From: Paraburkholderia hospita
Lineage (GTDB): Bacteria; Pseudomonadota; Gammaproteobacteria; Burkholderiales; Burkholderiaceae
Reading direction: 5' to 3'
DNA length: 64,000 bases
Assembly (NCBI RefSeq): GCF_002902965.1
Contig: NZ_CP026106.1
Location: 2,728,001-2,792,000 of the forward strand
A model generated the notes under the pieces. That model was not told the origin of the DNA. It did not search any database and saw only the letters and a list, made by a program, of their open reading frames with translations. Positions 27,726-34,465 of this stretch are shown here, piece after piece. Both the position numbers and the translations under genes were made by a program. Position 1 is the stretch's first letter. The number at the start of each line of letters is the position of its first letter.

Positions 27726-28457
27726 CTACCTGCCAGCGGCTTTCAGCTCAAACAGTCGCTGCGCAACGAGCCGCTGCAAGCGCCATAGGTTGGCGTCCCG
27801 GATGCCAAGACATTCAAGGTGGTCAACCGTCTGCATGAGGTATTCCGCCCCCGACCCCCAGTGGCCGACCGCCTTGTACAGCACAGATGCGATCTCCTCG
27901 TCGGTCAACCCGGCCACAAAGTTGCGCCCCTTACGATCGGCGGTAAAAGCAATGGCGCGCACGGCGGCTTGCCCCGCTTTCGCGGTAATCCATCGTGGCG
28001 GACTGGTCGGCGGCTTGACGGTCATTTCCCGTCGCCACAGCTTGCGCAGATCCGCGAGGACCCGGTGCCCAGCAACCCGATATAGAGCGCCACGGCAACT
28101 GCCACCTGGAACGAGCGACATCATCAATCCCGGTTGGTCGGGAGTGCCGCGAAAGCGCGTTAGCCGAATGCAGAACGCACGGTGCCAGCCGTGTAATACC
28201 GCTGCAACTTGCTCTTCAACTTCGAAGGGCCGATTCCACAGCAACGAACCATAAGCGAACAGCCAGATGTCCTCTCCTTGCCAGGCACCCGCATGGAGTA
28301 CCGCCTGCAGTGACGCCTCGTAATCTTCATCGGTGTGGACGACGACGCCGGGGGCCGGTCCGCTGTCTTCCATCTTGCGCGCAACCAGTGCCACCAGCTC
28401 GGTGGTCAGACGCAGAGGGACTGAACGCTGGCGACGTGTAGTGGAAGTCTGGTCCAT
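27726..28457 (-). CDS. chaC: ChaC-family gamma-glutamylcyclotransferase
   Basis: The protein has 243 residues with GAGGGAG before the ATG at 28457. It has the ChaC signature IWLFAYGSLLWNR, the FCIRLTRFRGT block, and the YLMQTVDHLECLGI C-terminal helix. ChaC enzymes cleave the gamma-glutamyl group of glutathione to give 5-oxoproline and Cys-Gly in the cytoplasm. The N-terminal about 45 residues are extra and polar. There is no evident functional link with the peptide arrays. It may be original chromosome between island segments. Confidence 0.88.
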   Translation of the reverse strand: MDQTSTTRRQRSVPLRLTTELVALVARKMEDSGPAPGVVVHTDEDYEASLQAVLHAGAWQGEDIWLFAYGSLLWNRPFEVEEQVAAVLHGWHRAFCIRLTRFRGTPDQPGLMMSLVPGGSCRGALYRVAGHRVLADLRKLWRREMTVKPPTSPPRWITAKAGQAAVRAIAFTADRKGRNFVAGLTDEEIASVLYKAVGHWGSGAEYLMQTVDHLECLGIRDANLWRLQRLVAQRLFELKAAGR

Positions 28458-28495
28458 CTGTTACTCCCTCGGGAAACATCCGAGACCGGGTATCG

Positions 28496-28624
28496 TTAAA
28501 CCCACCAGCGGGCGATCAGGTACAGGCTTGCAACGGACTGACCGGATTCTCTCGATAGTCCCGGCAGCCCGGCTTTGTACCGCTCCGGAATTTCGCGCTT
28601 CGGATTTTCGTCGTCCCAAGCCAT
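28496..28624 (-). CDS. Possible small protein upstream of chaC
   Basis: The peptide has 42 residues (MAWDDENPKREIPERYKAG...), preceded by GGAGG at 9 bases, which decides the start. It ends 38 bases before chaC on the same strand, so it could be a leader cistron of that operon. No family recognised. It is the weakest type of call, resting on SD and context only. Confidence 0.35.
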   Translation of the reverse strand: MAWDDENPKREIPERYKAGLPGLSRESGQSVASLYLIARWWV

Positions 28625-28802
28625 GGCACTCATCCTCCATCCTCGGCAGCGACTGGTCAATTCCGGAGAATTGACGCATTTCAAGGAAGTCGAACTCGCT
28701 GAGATCACTGAGAGATTCGAAAGCGTCGTGCATCGCTTACGGCCGAGCTGATCTGCTCAAGTGCGCCTCGGTGCGCCGGTCGCGGAACTCATTGAGATGG
28801 GC

Positions 28803-29056
28803 GCATTGCGTGCTGTTCGGTTAAGGCGGACAGCCGCGCGATTATCTGTTTGCCGGGAGCAGACGTTCATTTGTCGCCTGATCGCTTGAAAAGCCGTTTT
28901 CAAAAACTCTCCGATATACATTCTCCTTTATTTTCATATGGTTATCGTGTTATTTCGGAGTTCTGCGCACGACTGGCACACCCTGTGCATATGTAGCAGC
29001 GAGCGCAAACAAATCGTGCTCTTCCAACCCGAAGCAACTGATCCAGGAGATTGACC
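28803..29056 (+). repeat. Array promoter region, copy A
   Basis: This 254-base upstream block recurs at 31501-31754 with scattered differences. It contains the sigma-54 site and an AT-rich stretch (28900-28950) that could bind IHF or the activator. Confidence 0.8.
28974..28989 (+). promoter_or_regulatory. Sigma-54 promoter of peptide array A
   Basis: TGGCACACCCTGTGCA has -24 GG and -12 GC 10 bases apart. It lies 68 bases before the first array ATG at 29057. The -12 box is GTGC instead of TTGC, a mild deviation. Confidence 0.72.
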
Positions 29057-29284
29057 ATGGCTACGCTGACCATCAAAGACCTCTCGCATAACGAAGAACT
29101 TTCCGTCGAAGCACTCGCCTCCGTGCGCGGCGGCAGCAACTACAACGCCTACAACACGAACGCCGCGTTCGGTGGTGGCTTCGCCAGCCCGGCTATCGTG
29201 GTGGCGCCCGTCACCCAGACCGACACGAAGGTCGTCATCCCGACGATCCAGAACTTCGGCGGCCTGCAGGGCGTGCTGCTGTAA
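29057..29284 (+). CDS. Array A precursor peptide 1
   Basis: The peptide has 75 residues: a 26-residue leader (MATLTIKDLSHNEEL... SVRGG) and a 49-residue core with SNYNAYNTNAAFGGGFASP, a VVAPVTQTDTKVVIP strand-like middle and IQNFGGLQGVLL. AGGAG lies 7 bases before the ATG. There is no Cys, so no lanthionine or disulfide chemistry is possible. It is the first gene after the sigma-54 site. Confidence 0.85.
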   Translation: MATLTIKDLSHNEELSVEALASVRGGSNYNAYNTNAAFGGGFASPAIVVAPVTQTDTKVVIPTIQNFGGLQGVLL

Positions 29285-29332
29285 ATCGCAAACACATCAC
29301 CTTCTTACCATACCCCATCCAGGAGATTGACC

Positions 29333-29557
29333 ATGAGCTCGCTGACCATCAAAGACCTTTCGCATAACGAAGAACTTTCCGTCGAAGCACTCGCCTCCGT
29401 GCGCGGCGGCAGCAACTACAACGTCGGTAACGTGAACGCCGCATTCGGTGGCGGCTTCGCCAGCCCGGCTATCGTGGTGGCGCCCGTCACACAGACCGAC
29501 ACGAAGGTCGTCATCCCGACGATCCAGAACTTCGGCGGCCTGCAGGCTGTGCTGTAA
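29333..29557 (+). CDS. Array A precursor peptide 2
   Basis: The peptide has 74 residues. It has the same leader type (MSSLTIKDL...), core type NVGNVNAAFGGG with AIVV and tail LQAVL. It has the AGGAGATTGACC-ATG upstream signature shared by most array genes. Its protein sequence is identical to array B peptide 4. Confidence 0.85.
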   Translation: MSSLTIKDLSHNEELSVEALASVRGGSNYNVGNVNAAFGGGFASPAIVVAPVTQTDTKVVIPTIQNFGGLQAVL

Positions 29558-29604
29558 ATCGCAAACACATCACCTCTTCCCATACCGTATCCAGGAGATT
29601 GATC

Positions 29605-29832
29605 ATGACCTCGTTGACCATCAAAGACCTTTCGCATAACGAAGAACTTTCCGTCGAAGCACTCGCCTCCGTGCGCGGCGGCAGCAACTACAACGTCGGT
29701 AACGTGAACGCCGCATTCGGTGGCGGCTTCGCCAGCCCGGGCGTGGTGGTCGCACCCGTCACCCAGACCGACACGAAGGTCGTCATTCCGACGATCCAGA
29801 ACTTCGGCGGCCTGCAGGCTGTGCTGCTGTAA
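29605..29832 (+). CDS. Array A precursor peptide 3
   Basis: The peptide has 75 residues. Core type is NVGNVNAAFGGG with GVVV in place of AIVV and tail LQAVLL. Its protein is identical to array B peptides 2 and 5, which points to recent copying or gene conversion. Confidence 0.85.
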   Translation: MTSLTIKDLSHNEELSVEALASVRGGSNYNVGNVNAAFGGGFASPGVVVAPVTQTDTKVVIPTIQNFGGLQAVLL

Positions 29833-29880
29833 ATCGCAAACACGTCGTCCTCTTCCCATACCGTATCCAGGAGATTGATC

Positions 29881-30105
29881 ATGACCTCGCTGACCATCAA
29901 AGACCTCTCGCATAACGGAGAACTTTCCGTCGAAGCACTCGCTTCGGTGCGCGGCGGCAGCAACTACAACGCCTACAACACGAATGCCGCGTTCGGTGGC
30001 GGCTTCGCCAGCCCGTCCATCGTGGTGGCGCCCGTCACGCAGACCGACACGCAGGTCATCATCCCGACGATCCAGAACTTCGGCGGCCTGCAGCTGGTCA
30101 AGTAA
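29881..30105 (+). CDS. Array A precursor peptide 4
   Basis: The peptide has 74 residues. Core type is NAYNTNAAFGGG with SIVV, TQVI and a short LQLVK tail. The leader has Gly at position 13 (HNGELS) where its array B counterpart (peptide 6) has Glu, one of the few differences between the two copies. Confidence 0.85.
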   Translation: MTSLTIKDLSHNGELSVEALASVRGGSNYNAYNTNAAFGGGFASPSIVVAPVTQTDTQVIIPTIQNFGGLQLVK

Positions 30106-30113
30106 AGCCACAC

Positions 30114-30166
30114 ACGGGAGAGCCGCACCGCGTCTGCCTGGTCGCAGACAGTGCATGCTCTCCCGT
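30114..30166 (+). promoter_or_regulatory. Intercistronic hairpin between array peptides 4 and 5
   Basis: ACGGGAGAGC (30114-30123) pairs with GCTCTCCCGT (30157-30166). TCTGC/GCAGA makes an inner stem. No T run follows, so this may be an attenuator or RNA-stabilising element that sets the level of peptide 5. Confidence 0.5.
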
Positions 30167-30196
30167 CCCGCTACACGCCACACCAGGAGCTTCACC

Positions 30197-30430
30197 ATGG
30201 CCTCGCTGACGATCACGGATCTTTCGCATCATCAGGCACTGTCCAACGACGCGCTGTCTGCAGTGCGCGGCGGCAGTAACTACAATTTTGGCAACGTGAA
30301 CGCAGCGTTCGGCGGTGGTTTCGCCAGCCCGGCTATCGTGGTGGCGCCGGTCATCCAGACCGACATGAAGATCGATATTCCGACGCTGCAGAATTTCGGC
30401 GGACTGCAGTTTCTCAAGGGACTGCTGTAA
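30197..30430 (+). CDS. Array A precursor peptide 5 (divergent member)
   Basis: The peptide has 77 residues from ATG 30197, with CAGGAG before it. The leader (MASLTITDLSHHQAL... SAVRGG) and core (NFGNVNAAFGGG, IQTDMKIDIPTLQ, tail LQFLKGLL) are clearly diverged from peptides 1-4. It is separated from them by the hairpin at 30114-30166. It is the last gene before the terminator. Confidence 0.85.
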   Translation: MASLTITDLSHHQALSNDALSAVRGGSNYNFGNVNAAFGGGFASPAIVVAPVIQTDMKIDIPTLQNFGGLQFLKGLL

Positions 30431-30600
30431 GTCCCGGGCATGAAACGGCCGTTCCCATATAAAAACGTTTGTCGGGTTCGCCAGACCCCTTCGAACAGTT
30501 CAAGACAGCACCACAGCACGGGGTAAGCGTTAAGAGAAGATGTGCTCTAGAAGTTCCTTCTGAGAGGAATGCCGTCAGGTCTTGTCCCTTGCCGGCTTCA

Positions 30601-30631
30601 GGCCCGCCAGTCCGTTCCCCGCTGGCGGGCC
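30601..30631 (+). terminator. Terminator of peptide array A
   Basis: GGCCCGCCAG pairs with CTGGCGGGCC (10-bp stem, 11-base loop), followed by TCCTTGTTTG. It lies 170 bases after the last peptide stop. Confidence 0.75.
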
Positions 30632-30691
30632 TCCTTGTTTGTGGGGCGTTGGTCGCCCATGTGTGGGATCAACATGCCCATCCGCCCCGGT

Positions 30692-31256
30692 CTACAGGTG
30701 AATCCGCTCGACCTCGTCGAGGCTGATGTCAGCATGGCGCCGGTCATACCGCTGCGTGGTGCGCCTCGACGCGTGATTGGCCATTGCCGCGGCGTTCTCG
30801 AGCGTGCCATCGCTTTTCAGATAGGCGGTGATGCCCGTGGCGCGGAACGTGTGGTTGCCGATCGATCGCCGTGCCAATGCCGGCGGCTGGCGCCCACCGG
30901 TGCACCATCCCGTACGCGTTCGCCTTCGGTAGTGGCGTCGTGCTGAGCCTCCCGGTGCCACGCGCGATCGTGCGGAACAGCGGCCCCTTTGTGTCCGTGC
31001 CGATGCCGGTGCCGTCGAGGTACGCGTGCAGGTCTGCCTCAAGCGTATGGTGACGCGGCATCTCGTGCGCCTTGCCACCTTTCTCGCGCAGCCGCACGCA
31101 CAGGCGCCGCTGCTGCACGCCGACATCCTCCACCCGCATCGTGAGCGCCGCACCGACCCGCACGAACGAAAACACCAGTGCGATCAACGCGCGCCCCCTG
31201 AGGCCGATCGGCGTCATCACATCGATGCGGTCGAGCAGCAGCCGCGCCTCGGTCAT
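30692..31256 (-). pseudogene. Tyrosine recombinase (phage integrase) remnant, frameshifted
   Basis: The reading from MTEARLLLDRI keeps the catalytic-domain blocks RGRALIALVFSFVRVGAAL (first catalytic Arg in the ARVSA-like position), then LREKGGKAHEMPRHH. After a frame change near 30865-30880 it continues HTFRATGITAYL (HxxR) and TTQRYDRR (nucleophile Tyr). The N-terminal DNA-binding core domain is missing and the gene cannot make one protein. It lies between the two peptide arrays and its 3' end is included in the duplication. Confidence 0.82.
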
Positions 31257-31500
31257 CGAGCACCGGGGTTTTTCCCTTTTTCGTGGTGTGGCTGGAGCCG
31301 CGCACCGACGATGAGCTAAAGGGGCAGATAGAGTAATGCCGATTTTGCGGTGCGCAAGAGCACAACATTGTCGGCGGGCGCGCGCTGCTTTTTTCAGTTG
31401 CTGCTTCTTTCCAGCACTTGCATTGCGATGTATGCCCGCGCTCACGCACTGCGGGACGGTGTAATCCGTCGCGCGAAGCGCATTCGTCATTGAGACGGCG
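31257..31500. other. Spacer between recombinase remnant and array B
   Basis: No gene is supported. Open frames continue through it on the minus strand but do not resemble a recombinase N-terminus. Confidence 0.4.
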
Positions 31501-31754
31501 GCATTGCGTGCTGTTCGGCTAAAGCGGACAGCTGCGCGATTATCTGTTTGCTGGGAGCAGACGTTCATTTGTCGCCTGGTCGCTTGAAAAGCCGCCTTCA
31601 AAAAATCTCCATGAGAGAATCTCCTTTAATTTCATATGGTTATCGTGTGATTTCGGAGTTCTGCACACGACTGGCACATCCTGTGCATATATAGCAGCAA
31701 GAGCAAACAAATCGTGCTCTTCCAACCCGAAACAACTGATCCAGGAGATTGACC
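31501..31754 (+). repeat. Array promoter region, copy B
   Basis: This is the counterpart of 28803-29056 (offset 2698) with scattered substitutions. It is more diverged than the 3250-offset duplication, so it arose in a separate, older event. Confidence 0.8.
31672..31687 (+). promoter_or_regulatory. Sigma-54 promoter of peptide array B
   Basis: TGGCACATCCTGTGCA has GG and GC 10 bases apart and lies 68 bases before the ATG at 31755. The key bases are the same as in copy A. Confidence 0.72.
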
Positions 31755-31982
31755 ATGGCTACGCTGACCATCAAAGACCTCTCGCATAACGAAGAACTGT
31801 CCGTCGAAGCACTCGCCTCGGTGCGCGGCGGCAGCAACTACAACGTCGGCAACGTGAACGCCGCATTCGGTGGCGGCTTCGCCAGCCCGGCCATCGTGGT
31901 GGCGCCCGTCACACAGACCGACACGAAGGTCGTCATCCCGACGATCCAGAACTTCGGCGGCCTGCAGGCTGTGCTGCTGTAA
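31755..31982 (+). CDS. Array B precursor peptide 1
   Basis: The peptide has 75 residues. The leader starts MATLTIKDL like array A peptide 1, but the core is the NVGNV/AIVV/LQAVLL type. It is a mosaic of two array A members. AGGAG lies 7 bases before the ATG. Confidence 0.85.
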   Translation: MATLTIKDLSHNEELSVEALASVRGGSNYNVGNVNAAFGGGFASPAIVVAPVTQTDTKVVIPTIQNFGGLQAVLL

Positions 31983-32030
31983 ATCGCAAACACGTCGTCC
32001 TCTTCCCATACCGTATCCAGGAGATTGATC

Positions 32031-32258
32031 ATGACCTCGCTGACCATCAAAGACCTCTCGCATAACGAAGAACTTTCCGTCGAAGCGCTCGCCTCGGTGC
32101 GCGGCGGCAGCAACTACAACGTCGGCAACGTGAACGCCGCATTCGGTGGTGGCTTCGCCAGCCCGGGCGTGGTGGTTGCACCCGTCACCCAGACCGACAC
32201 GAAGGTCGTCATCCCGACGATCCAGAACTTCGGCGGCCTGCAGGCTGTGCTGCTGTAA
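32031..32258 (+). CDS. Array B precursor peptide 2
   Basis: The peptide has 75 residues, leader MTSLTIKDL, core NVGNV/GVVV/LQAVLL. Its protein is identical to array A peptide 3 and array B peptide 5. Peptides 1 and 2 have no counterpart at the 3250-base offset and are the older part of array B. Confidence 0.85.
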   Translation: MTSLTIKDLSHNEELSVEALASVRGGSNYNVGNVNAAFGGGFASPGVVVAPVTQTDTKVVIPTIQNFGGLQAVLL

Positions 32259-32306
32259 ATCGCAAACACATCGTCCTCTTCCCATACCGTATCCAGGAGA
32301 TTGATC

Positions 32307-32534
32307 ATGACCTCGCTGACCATCAAAGACCTCTCGCATAACGAAGAACTTTCCGTCGAAGCACTCGCTTCGGTGCGCGGCGGCAGCAACTACAACGCCT
32401 ACAACACGAATGCCGCATTCGGTGGTGGCTTCGCCAGCCCGGCCATCGTGGTGGCGCCCGTCACACAGACCGACACGAAGGTCGTCATCCCGACGATCCA
32501 GAACTTCGGCGGCCTGCAGGGCGTGCTGCTGTAA
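32307..32534 (+). CDS. Array B precursor peptide 3
   Basis: The peptide has 75 residues, core NAYNT/AIVV/LQGVLL. It is the counterpart of array A peptide 1, but its first residues are MTS instead of MAT. The crossover that made the duplication therefore lies within the first few leader codons. Confidence 0.85.
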   Translation: MTSLTIKDLSHNEELSVEALASVRGGSNYNAYNTNAAFGGGFASPAIVVAPVTQTDTKVVIPTIQNFGGLQGVLL

Positions 32535-32582
32535 ATCGCAAACACATCACCTTCTTACCATACCCCATCCAGGAGATTGACC

Positions 32583-32807
32583 ATGAGCTCGCTGACCATC
32601 AAAGACCTTTCGCATAACGAAGAACTTTCCGTCGAAGCACTCGCCTCCGTGCGCGGCGGCAGCAACTACAACGTCGGTAACGTGAACGCCGCATTCGGTG
32701 GCGGCTTCGCCAGCCCGGCTATCGTGGTGGCGCCCGTCACACAGACCGACACGAAGGTCGTCATCCCGACGATCCAGAACTTCGGCGGCCTGCAGGCTGT
32801 GCTGTAA
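32583..32807 (+). CDS. Array B precursor peptide 4
   Basis: The peptide has 74 residues, leader MSSLTIKDL, core NVGNV/AIVV/LQAVL. It is identical in protein to array A peptide 2. Confidence 0.85.
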   Translation: MSSLTIKDLSHNEELSVEALASVRGGSNYNVGNVNAAFGGGFASPAIVVAPVTQTDTKVVIPTIQNFGGLQAVL

Positions 32808-32854
32808 ATCGCAAACACATCACCTCTTCCCATACCGTATCCAGGAGATTGATC

Positions 32855-33082
32855 ATGACCTCGCTGACCATCAAAGACCTCTCGCATAACGAAGAACTTT
32901 CCGTCGAAGCACTCGCCTCCGTGCGCGGCGGCAGCAACTACAACGTCGGTAACGTGAACGCCGCATTCGGTGGCGGCTTCGCCAGCCCGGGCGTGGTGGT
33001 CGCACCCGTCACCCAGACCGACACGAAGGTCGTCATTCCGACGATCCAGAACTTCGGCGGCCTGCAGGCTGTGCTGCTGTAA
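32855..33082 (+). CDS. Array B precursor peptide 5
   Basis: The peptide has 75 residues, core NVGNV/GVVV/LQAVLL. It is identical in protein to array A peptide 3. Confidence 0.85.
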   Translation: MTSLTIKDLSHNEELSVEALASVRGGSNYNVGNVNAAFGGGFASPGVVVAPVTQTDTKVVIPTIQNFGGLQAVLL

Positions 33083-33130
33083 ATCGCAAACACGTCGTCC
33101 TCTTCCCATACCGTATCCAGGAGATTGATC

Positions 33131-33355
33131 ATGACCTCGCTGACCATCAAAGACCTCTCGCATAACGAAGAACTTTCCGTCGAAGCACTCGCTTCGGTGC
33201 GCGGCGGCAGCAACTACAACGCCTACAACACGAATGCCGCGTTCGGTGGCGGCTTCGCCAGCCCGTCCATCGTGGTGGCGCCCGTCACGCAGACCGACAC
33301 GCAGGTCATCATCCCGACGATCCAGAACTTCGGCGGCCTGCAGCTGGTCAAGTAA
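33131..33355 (+). CDS. Array B precursor peptide 6
   Basis: The peptide has 74 residues, core NAYNT/SIVV/TQVI/LQLVK. It is the counterpart of array A peptide 4 with Glu instead of Gly at leader position 13. Confidence 0.85.
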   Translation: MTSLTIKDLSHNEELSVEALASVRGGSNYNAYNTNAAFGGGFASPSIVVAPVTQTDTQVIIPTIQNFGGLQLVK

Positions 33356-33363
33356 AGCCACAC

Positions 33364-33416
33364 ACGGGAGAGCCGCACCGCGTCTGCCTGGTCGCAGACA
33401 GTGCATGCTCTCCCGT
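33364..33416 (+). promoter_or_regulatory. Intercistronic hairpin, array B copy
   Basis: This is the same 10-bp stem as at 30114-30166, placed between peptides 6 and 7. Its preservation in both copies reflects recent duplication and not independent selection. Confidence 0.5.
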
Positions 33417-33446
33417 CCCGCTACACGCCACACCAGGAGCTTCACC

Positions 33447-33680
33447 ATGGCCTCGCTGACGATCACGGATCTTTCGCATCATCAGGCACTGTCCAACGAC
33501 GCGCTGTCTGCAGTGCGCGGCGGCAGTAACTACAATTTTGGCAACGTGAACGCAGCGTTCGGCGGTGGTTTCGCCAGCCCGGCTATCGTGGTGGCGCCGG
33601 TCATCCAGACCGACATGAAGATCGATATTCCGACGCTGCAGAATTTCGGCGGACTGCAGTTTCTCAAGGGACTGCTGTAA
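33447..33680 (+). CDS. Array B precursor peptide 7 (divergent member)
   Basis: The peptide has 77 residues, core NFGNV with tail LQFLKGLL. It is identical in protein to array A peptide 5. It is the last cargo gene of the island. Confidence 0.85.
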   Translation: MASLTITDLSHHQALSNDALSAVRGGSNYNFGNVNAAFGGGFASPAIVVAPVIQTDMKIDIPTLQNFGGLQFLKGLL

Positions 33681-33850
33681 GTCCCGGGCATGAAACGGCC
33701 GTTCCCATATAAAAACGTTTGTCGGGTTCGCCAGACCCCTTCGAACAGTTCAAGACAGCACCACAGCACGGGGTAAGCGTTAAGAGAAGATGTGCTCTAG
33801 AAGTTCCTTCTGAGAGGAATGCCGTCAGGTCTTGTCCCTTGCCGGCTTCA

Positions 33851-33881
33851 GGCCCGCCAGTCCGTTCCCCGCTGGCGGGCC
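33851..33881 (+). terminator. Terminator of peptide array B
   Basis: This is a copy of the 30601-30631 hairpin (GGCCCGCCAG/CTGGCGGGCC) followed by TCCTTGTTTG. Confidence 0.75.
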
Positions 33882-33941
33882 TCCTTGTTTGTGGGGCGTT
33901 GGTCGCCCATGTGTGGGATCAACATGCCCATCCGCCCCGGT

Positions 33942-34020
33942 CTACAGGTGAATCCGCTCGACCTCGTCGAGGCTGATGTCAGCATGGCGCCGGTCATACC
34001 GCTGCGTGGTGCGCCTCGAC
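33942..34020 (-). pseudogene. Duplicated 3' tip of the recombinase remnant
   Basis: This is the last about 25 codons of the recombinase (QRYDRRHADISLDEVERIHL region), cut off at 34020 where the duplication ends. It marks one breakpoint of the duplication. Confidence 0.75.
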
Positions 34021-34465
34021 CTGTCCTCGAACTCAGAGGGTGCAACCAAGGGAGAGCGGCCGCTTTGGCGATCGGGTAGAAGTCTTATGCAGCAACGGAT
34101 CAAGCGACGTTAGTTGGCGCTCAGTCCAAATGAGAAGCTGACGGATCGCGCCGGATGAGGAGTCCGGGAGATTTTTTGACAAGATTCGCTAACGTATTGA
34201 TTTTTCAACAACAGTCTCGCGCCGGTCAGCACTGGGATTGTCACAGTTTTCGATGGATTTATTCTGCGTTCAGCATGTTGCGGGCACAATTTAGACACAC
34301 CAACACGACGTACCCTTGTAGCGAATGCGAACATTACGACAGTCTCGTGAACGGGACGAATCATGCCGCTGCTCCTTGAGACCGCAACGTAAGAGTGCAA
34401 GCAGACTGGGACCGCGACTGTGTGTTCTGGGTCCGAGACAGTATCGGACGACGAGCAGCCTTCAT
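34021..34465. other. Gene-free stretch after array B
   Basis: Open frames on both strands lack SD sequences and domains. Base composition is less GC-rich than in the neighbouring genes. I see nothing I can assign. Confidence 0.4.

Larger units (their letters stand above)
29064..30770 (+). repeat. Large direct duplication, copy A
   Basis: About 1.7 kb recurs almost base for base at 32314-34020 (offset 3250). It covers five precursor genes, the intercistronic hairpin, the terminator and the last codons of the recombinase remnant. Similarity stops abruptly at 30770/34020. Confidence 0.9.
32314..34020 (+). repeat. Large direct duplication, copy B
   Basis: This is the second copy of 29064-30770. 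It ends at 34020, where the sequence turns into unrelated DNA. Confidence 0.9.

Noticed and set aside
29416..30216. 266-residue minus-strand frame across array A (and the copy at 32666-33466)
   Set aside because: It is produced by the repeated cassettes in antisense. The plus-strand genes have SDs, leaders and promoters; this frame has none.
29057..30430. Lanthipeptide or sactipeptide cluster
   Set aside because: The cores have no Cys, and no LanM/LanBC, radical SAM or YcaO enzyme is present in the window.
29057..33680. Repeated blocks resembling a CRISPR array
   Set aside because: Units are about 275 bases, coding, and each has a start, stop and SD. There are no short repeats with unique spacers and no cas genes.
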